From Mauremys mutica (taxonomy: Eukaryota > Chordata > Testudines > Geoemydidae): a stretch of 64,000 bases of DNA. The position numbers and the translations under genes are program-made. The notes under the pieces were generated by a model. It was not told the DNA's origin, searched no databases, and saw only the letters and a list, made by a program, of their open reading frames with translations. This document shows positions 57,280 through 64,000 of the stretch, in pieces (position 1 is the stretch's first letter; every line of letters starts with the position of its first letter). Where the stretch lies: positions 272,224,045 through 272,288,044 of the forward strand of contig NC_059072.1 in NCBI RefSeq assembly GCF_020497125.1. The letters run 5' to 3'.

Positions 57280-57700
57280 TGCATATACTTGGGCATTATA
57301 TAATTGGCCTTGAGGAAACTCCTGCTAGTACAGAAAGCTACAGCACATCTCCTCAGCAACAGGGGCTGCCTGGAGTACGTCACAACTGTCCTCCATTCTC
57401 TACATTTGTTTCCCATTGAATATCAAGCAAAGTTCAAGATCTCTGTTCTTGTCTTCAAGCTGCTAAATGGTCTGTGTCCAGGATATCTAAATGATTGCCT
57501 GAGGCTCTAAAGAACACTGCAAGCAGCTCTGCTCCTCAGGCATAATGCAGCTTTCCACATCAAGGATAAAGCTTGTGTGTGTGCAGCAGCAGAATTTTCT
57601 CTGGAGTTCATCCATGGTGTTAGAGCTTACTCTCTCAAGATTTAACCTCAAACTTCACCACTTTTCATTCCAAGTGCAAGGTGCAGTGCTTTGATCTTGC
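57280..57700 (+). mobile_element. L2-type LINE, C-terminal reverse transcriptase fragment
   Basis: The frame at 57304-57510 reads LLLVQKATAHLLSNRG..., then VLHSLHLFPIEYQAKFKI and VFKLLNGLCPGYL. This matches the conserved L2 pattern of QNAAARLL, LHWLPVxYRIxFKI and TFKALxGxAPxYL. The following sequence is 3' coding or UTR in broken frames. L2 is old in amniotes and this copy is inactive. Confidence 0.8.
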
Positions 57701-57708
57701 CTACTCTA

Positions 57709-57727
57709 ACACACACACACACACACA
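57709..57727. repeat. (AC)n microsatellite
   Basis: Uninterrupted AC dinucleotides over 19 bp, at the end of the L2 fragment. Confidence 0.9.
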
Positions 57728-58461
57728 GCACAGTAGGCATAAAAATATATACAAATATCTTTTTAAAAACCTCTCATAACTTTCCCATTGGAGTGAAAAG
57801 AAAATGAGAGAGAATTACACATCACAGCTGTGAGTCACATTGTTTTTACATTTCTAAAAGGTGCTCAGATGCTAAGTGATGACACTAGAATAAGAATCTG
57901 AATAGAATAAACTTTACTTTGAATCCATGGGTTCACTTGCATGGGAGACCTACATGGAGCATGTGGATGATACAGGAAATGATGATGATGATGACTCTAA
58001 AAATGGTATTCTTTCCCCAGAGTAAAGAACTGAACAATTGCTACTTCATGGCATTAAAAGGCTTTGTGCTGCTGAAAGTGCTGTCTTTCAGAAGATATGT
58101 AAAACAGAGCATTAGATCACCTGTGGTCATTAAAGACTCCACTTTTTCTCTTTTTGAAAGAGAGAATTTTACTCTTTATATCTTGGCCATAAATTCCAGC
58201 TCAGGTAATTGCTTTCTGTCTACAAAATCCCCCCTGCAGTTGCAATTAGATGTAGTATCCTTCTTCAATCTCTATCTTAAACTATGTTAGTGTGCACTGT
58301 TAAACAGCTGCTGAGTCCTACACCCCAGGTGGCTATATTTTGGGATATGGGAGTGACCCTTCTATATCACTCATCTACCTCACCGGATAGGCATAATTAA
58401 TTAATAGCTAGAAAGCACTTTTCGATCCTCAAATGCAACACATACCAGTACTGTTTTCTGG
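57728..58461. other. unannotated sequence
   Basis: No supported feature. The 123-codon frame at 57919-58290 has a TGATGA-driven MMMMM stretch and no domain. Confidence 0.4.
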
Positions 58462-59402
58462 TATGATAAAAGTCGGTGACTGGGCAACAAAATGACAGAT
58501 GAAATTCAATGTTGCTAAATGAAAATTACAGCATATTGGAACATATAATCCTAACTATACATACAAAATGATGGAGTCTCAATTAGCTGTTACCATTCGA
58601 GAAAGAGATCTTGGAGTTATTGTGGATAATTCTCTGAAAACATCTGCTCAGTGTGCAGTGGCAGTCAAAAAGGTTAAAAGAATGCTGGGAACCAAAGGAA
58701 AGGATAGCTAATAAGACAGTGAATATCATAATGCCACTGTATAAATTCATGGTCTGCCCATGTCTTGAATATGGAGTGCAGTTGTGGTTGCCCCATCTAA
58801 AAAAAGATATATTATAAATGGATAAGGTGCAGAAAAGGGAAACAAAAATGATCAAAGGCATGGAATAGCGTCCATATGAGGAGAGATTAAAAAGACTGGG
58901 ACTGTTCAGCTTGGAAAAGAGATGACTAAGGAGGGCTTATACTAGAGGTCTATACAATCATGAATGGTGTGGAGAAAGTGAATAAGGAAATCTTATTTAC
59001 CCCTTCACATAACACAAGAACCAGAGGTCACCCAATGAAATTAATAGGCAGCAGGTTTAAAACAAACAAAAGGAAGTACTTCTTCACACAGTGTATAGTC
59101 AACCAGTGGAACATCTTGGCAGAAGATGTTGTGAAGGCCAAAACTATAACAGGGTTAAAAAAGAATTAGAAGTTCAGAGGAGATAGGTCAATCAATGACT
59201 ATAGCCAACTTGCTCTGGGTGTCCCTAAGCCTCTAAGTGCCAGGTGCTGGGACCAGATGACAAGGGATGGATCACTTGACAATTGCCTTGTTCTGTTCAC
59301 AACCTTTGAAGCATCTGGCATTGCCCACTGTTGGAAAATGGGATACTGGGCTAGATGGACCATGAGTCTGACACAGTATGGCTATTCTTCTGTTCTTATG
59401 AC
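58462..59402 (+). mobile_element. CR1/L3-type LINE, C-terminal coding and 3' end
   Basis: It starts in coding sequence like MKFNVAK ('gatgaaattcaatgttgct') and passes through RDLGVIVDNSLKTSAQ (about 58600-58650) and PYEERLKRLGLFSLEK (about 58875-58920). A C-terminal frame follows (58960-59169: [21 protein letters not shown]), then the 3' end 'gcatctggcattgcccactg' and 'ttcttctgttcttatga'. Same family as 46157. Broken frames and missing catalytic region make it inert. Confidence 0.85.
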
Positions 59403-61143
59403 ACTATTCAAGAATTTGTATGTGGAATATAACTGACTAAACTTTAAAAAAAAATGAAGCATGAGGGCATAATGTCTGTTTCCAGGTTTAATTTTGAAAT
59501 ACATGATAATATTGCTTAGAGAAAAAAGAGCCCTAGAAATTTTGCAAAATCCAGACCACCCCTCATTCTATAAATCTCTAATATTGATGACTAAATTATC
59601 TGGAAATTAAACTTTTAAGAATCCTTATTGCCAGGTATGTAGGTGTAAGTAAAAACAATGGTGTTGGATCTAGGAGGAATTGGTTTCATTCTCTTTCCAA
59701 TAAAAATAGGTATGTAGAGAAAATTTGGAGGAACTGAGATAACACAGATGCTCTTCTAAACATGAAAAACTTGATTGGATTGACATGGGGCTAATCAATG
59801 TAAATGCAAAATCCATTAAGGAGAAGAGTATGCTTAGGGAGAAAAGACAAAAGATGGAATGGAAAGCATAAACTGACAAGATGGCAGTTGTGTGCTGGAA
59901 TCTGTAACTTGGAAAGCATTTTCCAAGATATCAAAAATGGTAATAGCTATATACTTGCTTCAAAATCTTCGCACTCCAGAACAACAAGAATTGCTTAGTA
60001 AGCCTGCACACTGGCCATATGTTTCAACGAAATGTGTGAACACCTATATGATCATCGTACTTCAGTCTAGTGGATTTTTGGTTTTGTGTGTGTATTTAGG
60101 GCTATGCATGCATCTTTCCCCAGTTAGTGGTCCTGAATTTCTTTAGAACACTTTCAGCCATGATCCAGGTAAAAATGTAATAGTTTTCTTCTTTAGGGCC
60201 TGATTGTACTCCCACTCCTGTCAATGTCATTATCGTCTACAGAAACAGGTTTAAACCCTCTACAAATCCTTGATTAAATCATGTAACTTAACAATGATGC
60301 ACTACTAAAATTGCTTCCGGACCCACTAATGGGATTTGGCCAAATACATTAATTTCTCTTTATTTTTTAGGATGATAGGTAAAATTCAGATGGTGTAAAT
60401 AGGTGCAAGTTTACTGAGAACAATAGAATTGCACAAGGTTTGAATTTGTCCCACAGTCTCCTGGCAGAATGTAGGACCAGTTACAGAATATGTGTGCTTA
60501 GCTCTGTGATAGGAGAAGCAGGGAAAAACAAAACATAATATTATGGATGTAATTCCCTTAGTATCTATAAAGTATACCTCTTGAGAGTGATGTGAGTGTG
60601 AACATTTCTAATAGGATACTCGTGTGAATCTCACATAAAAAATCCTGGTTAAGGTAAAGTTACTGCTGCAGGCACAGATCAGTGCCTTGAGTGTTGATTT
60701 CCTTTCAAGAACATTACAGTTTTTTTAAAAAATTACAAGCTGGGAAATTCAGAGTTAAGGCTAATTTTACATTAATACCAAATATTAGACAGGATATAAA
60801 TTTTCACAGGTAAGGTGCCCAAATGACCTTATCCCAGAAAGATTCTCAAAACCTTATTCCCTCTCTACAATCAAACAGATAAAACCAATACAATTAATTT
60901 GCAGTGCTCCAACTCCCTTTCTTATGTTACGATTGCCAAAAATTAGAAAAAAATATTTTCATTGTAACTATGACTTTTGTGTGTCTTGATTTACTAACTA
61001 TTAGTCAGAATAACTATGACTGTTTGGGTTTTGTCATCATTATGGTGAGTCTGAATAACTTCATTTTTGGTGGAAATAATCTCTCTTTTGACAAGCTGCT
61101 TCTAGTGTTCAGATATCATTTTGGGGGTCAACAGGCTAGATTC
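59403..61143. other. unannotated AT-rich sequence
   Basis: 1.7 kb without a recognised repeat or gene. The 108-codon frame at 60904-61230 runs into the Penelope-type hairpin and is not a gene. Confidence 0.4.
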
Positions 61144-61157
61144 ACAAATAAACCAAA

Positions 61158-61368
61158 TATCAGAGGGGTAGCCGTATTAGTCTGGATCTGTAAAAAGCAA
61201 CAAAGAGTCATGTGGCACCTTATAGACTAACATGTATTGGAGCATAAACTTTCGTGGGTGAATACCAGCTTCGTCAGATGCATGTGTCTGACGAAGTGGG
61301 TATTCACCCATGAAAGCTTAGGCTCCAATACATCCATTAGTCTGTAAGGTGCCACAGGGCGCTTTGTT
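61158..61368 (-). mobile_element. Penelope-like hairpin element with intact hammerhead-like core
   Basis: The 3' tail is at the left (TATCAGAGGGGTAGCCG), so the element runs minus. Inverted arms follow on either side of about 61280. A perfect 14-bp target duplication, ACAAATAAACCAAA, flanks it (61144-61157 and 61369-61382), which suits retrotransposition rather than hAT or Harbinger. On the plus strand a hammerhead-like core is complete: CTGACGA (61288-61294), a GTGGGT/ACCCAT stem with ATTC loop, GAAA (61312-61315), then GC-TTAG-GC-T-C. On the minus strand CTGACGA and GAAA are also kept (complements of 61271-61277 and 61250-61253), but the middle stem is weakened. An extra A lies between the CTGANGA box and the stem. 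Confidence 0.8.
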
Positions 61369-61382
61369 ACAAATAAACCAAA

Positions 61383-62036
61383 GTGTCTAGAAAACCAATG
61401 AGAAGTGAAGCTGGATCTCCCATAGCCATTGGGCTAAAAGTTATGAGAGAGCTTCTTCTTCTTGGCCTATTTGTGCAAACAAACCTTTCAGGACCTGATC
61501 TGGTAGACAAGGTTGGAGCACACTTACCAGTTGAGGGGAGTTATGCAGAGGAAAGCCTAACTTCAACCACTTCATGAATCGCTCTGGGGCTTAGGCATCC
61601 CTTCCCTGATGTGCGACAGTAGTGTGCATGCTCATAGGTAGAAACATAGATGCCGAGGGAACTTTCACAGTAAAAATGTAGTGCCAAGCAAGTTTAGATG
61701 TCTACAGGAATTGGGGGGCAGTTGAGCCAGTGTTTTGTGAATCCCAGTGGGACCTTATTCTCTGATTCAGGCACCTAAAGCGGAAATTAGACACCTAAGT
61801 ACTTTTGCGCATCTAGTTTCAGCTCGCCAAGGTAAAGGATAAGGCCTAGATTCTGCACTCACCATTGCAATACCTAAGTGATTTAATAACCTACAATTTC
61901 TTAGGTATATAGGTCATAAATGACCTTAGCAACAGTTGAACAAAATAATTATGAGCATAACATTAATTCATTAATTAACTATTAAAATATGTTTCAGTTT
62001 TATAGATCTATAGAAAGCTATGCAGACTAACACTTT
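61383..62036. other. unannotated sequence
   Basis: Old-repeat-like 'gacacctaagtacttttgcgc' near 61790 recalls the palindromic AT-rich family. Nothing else is supported. Confidence 0.4.
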
Positions 62037-62138
62037 GGGCTTGTCTACACTGCCATTTTACAGCGCTGCAACTTTCTTGCTCAGGGGTGTGAAAAAAACA
62101 CCCCCTTGAGCGCTGCAAGTTTCAGCGCTGTAAAGTGT
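62037..62138. mobile_element. PIF/Harbinger-type MITE, palindromic, right end lost
   Basis: It begins GGGCTTGTCTACACTGCC. Inverted arms 'tttacagcgctgcaac' and 'gcaagtttcagcgctgtaaa' surround a GGGTGT/ACACCC hairpin tip around 'gaaaaa' (62091-62096). The expected AGTGTAGACAAGCCC end is missing, and a gag-like retrotransposon remnant starts directly after. Confidence 0.7.
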
Positions 62139-63780
62139 CCTGCGAGGAGGAGGAGTAGGCCCGTGGGATCAACTCTTTCTGAACTTTTGGTTCCTTAGAG
62201 GCTGGGTCAGGTGCGTAAGTCTACCCCATGACTGGGGGTGGTTCCAGTACCACTGGTGGTGCTGGCTCGGATGCTGTGCCTGGGTGTGAAGGCCCAGAAT
62301 CCTTGTCCTGTGGGCTGTCCTCTAGAGCCCTGGGGGTGTGGCATGACACTGAAGTTGCTGAGGAGAGAGCATGGAGTGTGGATGCCACCGATGTGGCCCT
62401 GGAGCCCTGTTCCTGAGCCTGATGATAGGCCCAAGGAGACCAAAAGTGCCACTGTACTGAGCCAAGCCACTGGGGTGGCCAGGATACCTTCGGTGCTGAC
62501 GAGTCCACAACTCTGCGGTGCCGAGACTGTGAGCAGTACTGGCTGCATCAGGAGACAGATGACTCAGCCTCCAACTTGGAAGAGTACTTAGAGCCCAACC
62601 ATGGCGGGGTGGAGCCCGACGGATCCACGGAGCCATACCAGGCAATAGAGGGTGGTGCTGTAACATCGTGGGCTTGCCCCGATGGTGAACAGGGGCCAGT
62701 GCCACCATCGGTGCCGCAAAGAGTGCCAGAGTTGGTGCCACGTGCAGCACCACCATGGATGCTGTAGACAGTGCAGTCGTCTGTGCCGCTGACGGTGCTT
62801 GAACTTGGGCCGACATCTGGAGCACTACTGGTGTTCTCATCTGCGGGGCCAGGGACTGGGCCATCATGGTAATAAGGTCCTGCGGTGCCTTAAAGGTATC
62901 CGGTGTGGAGGGGAGATCGAGGTCTTCCTCCAATTCCTCCCAAGTCAGGGGGCCCACCAGCACCAGACTCGACGGACCTCCAGTTGGGGCTGGAGTCAGC
63001 AATGCCAGGTCTTGAGTGCCAGTCCATGGGTGTCCTGACATGGAACGCACCCCGCTGGAATCCCCTCATGGTTTCTTTATGGGGAAATGACCCCTGTCTA
63101 ACGTCTTCTTATGCGGCACTGAGGACTGTGTTTGGTGCTGCTCCTGCACCGAGGTGGGGTGCTGCGCACTGATGATGCCAATGCAGTTTCTGGTACCGGC
63201 TGAGGTTGGAGGGCTGACTCCATTAGGAGGAGCTTCAAACAATAGTCCCACTCTCTCTTAGTCCTGGGTCTAAAGCTCCTGCAAATTGAGCACTTGTCTG
63301 TCTGATGACCTTCTCCTAGGCACTTAAGACAAGCAGCATGCGAATCACCTCTGGGCATAGGTTTTGTACACCGCTCGCATGCCTTAAATCTGTATGACCG
63401 AGGCATGCCCTAGTGCCTGGGGAAAACTAAGGGGGACCCCCCAAAGTAAGCTTAACTAACTATAAAACTACAGCCTACTGTAACTACAACTCTATGAAGC
63501 TATTTACAACTAAGAAAAGGGGAACCAGTAGGTAGGGACTTGTGAATGCAAGAGACTGAGCTGTTCCAATGACCATCACTGGTGGTAAGAAGGAACTGAG
63601 CAGGTGGCGGGTCAGCAGGGACCTATATACACCACCATGAAGGCACCTCTCCAGAGGGCTCCACAGCCAACCCGACAGGTACTGATAGGGGAAAAACTTT
63701 CCGATGATCATGCCCGCAGTACGTGCACACACCTATTGGACTGCACATGAGCAATCACTTGAAGAACCTAAACACCTAAC
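62139..63780 (-). mobile_element. retrotransposon remnant with gag-like region (DIRS- or LTR-type)
   Basis: On the minus strand about 370 bp of leader, including a TATATA box near 63623-63632, precede an ATG at 63404-63406 that opens a gag-like ORF. Coding continues in other frames: a frame at 63066-63251 with KKTLDRGHFPIKKP, and a 242-codon frame at 62322-63050 with WEELEEDLDLPSTPDTFKAPQ. At least two frameshifts are therefore present. No reverse transcriptase or recombinase is visible; it ends at the MITE. I favour a DIRS-like turtle element but cannot exclude a gypsy-type LTR element. Confidence 0.6.
63098..63406 (-). pseudogene. gag-like zinc-knuckle protein, 5' fragment
   Basis: The 102-residue frame starts MPRSYRFKACERC. 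Cysteines pair as C10-x2-C13 and C26-x2-C29, followed by H34, C39 and C42. C26 to C39 fit the CCHC zinc knuckle C-x2-C-x4-H-x4-C, a nucleic-acid-binding unit typical of retrotransposon gag proteins. A basic RPRTKRE stretch and a Pro/Ser-rich tail follow. The frame ends early by frameshift, and matching sequence continues in other frames downstream. Confidence 0.65.
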
Positions 63781-64000
63781 TCAGTGTTTCTGAATTCCAT
63801 TGGGTGACTAAGGCTCAGATCCTTAAAGTTATTTATGTGCTTAACTCCCATAAACTTCAGTGAAAGTTAGATGTTGTACTAATCTTTACCACACCCAACT
63901 TTTAGGCATGTAGGCTGAGATCCTCAAACTTCCTATGTCCCTTTGTGGATCTGCGTCATGATTGCTATCCTCATGAGGATAAGATTAAAGAAGCAACAAA
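63781..64000. other. unannotated sequence
   Basis: No feature recognised; possible old AT-rich repeat ('aggctcagatccttaaag'). Confidence 0.4.

Noticed and set aside
57919..58290. 123-codon ORF with Met repeats
   Set aside because: The Met run comes from a GATGAT tract; there is no domain and no coding context.

Overview
The window is non-coding DNA from a reptile genome, most likely a cryptodiran turtle. I found no convincing host protein-coding exon, rRNA or tRNA gene, CRISPR array or bacterial feature. The organism call rests on the mix of interspersed repeats: many CR1 LINEs of sauropsid type, a tRNA-derived SINE with the layout of the tortoise Pol III/SINE (6937-7118), palindromic Penelope-like terminal hairpins, PIF/Harbinger MITEs ending in GGGCTTGTCTACA, Buster-type hAT MITEs, and old MIR and L2/L3 copies shared across amniotes. 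It is an inference from sequence memory, not a database match.

Layout. 1-8.7 kb: hAT and Harbinger MITEs, a Penelope-type hairpin, several old CR1/L3 fragments and the SINE. 8.7-11.5 kb: no recognisable element. 11.5-18.8 kb: another hAT copy, CR1 3' ends, a solo LTR split by a CR1 (13166-14367), a probable minus-strand LTR at 15.4 kb, a GC-rich repeat and a second solo LTR (18087-18747). 19.6-22.8 kb: a long decayed plus-strand CR1 carrying a Harbinger MITE and a Penelope-type hairpin. 23.9-27.9 kb: the best-preserved element, a minus-strand CR1 of about 4.1 kb with recognisable ORF1 (esterase) and ORF2 (endonuclease plus reverse transcriptase) and only three visible disabling lesions. 29.7-31.35 kb: an old LINE end split by a 903-bp very GC-rich hAT-like element. 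31.4-41.7 kb: mostly unannotated AT-rich DNA with one CR1, a probable LTR and a Penelope-type 3' end. 41.7-50.3 kb: a hAT copy, two MIRs and long repeat-poor stretches. 50.3-51.0 kb: a 133-bp promoter-like repeat present twice. 51-64 kb: old MIR, L2 and L3 fragments, a Harbinger-like fragment, a second Penelope-type hairpin, and a gag-like zinc-knuckle retrotransposon remnant at the right edge.

No host gene system can be reconstructed, because almost everything recognisable is transposable-element sequence. The CR1 is the only element with most of an autonomous coding set, and the MITEs, SINE, solo LTRs and hairpins are non-autonomous. Several nested insertions can be checked from the window alone: removing an element plus one copy of its target duplication restores the reading of the older LINE (20.6 kb, 21.4 kb, 30.4 kb). 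The most unusual signals are the inverted hammerhead-like cores in the Penelope-type hairpins, the GC-rich hAT-like element with a 59-61 bp hairpin, and the duplicated TATA-box repeat at 50.3 kb.
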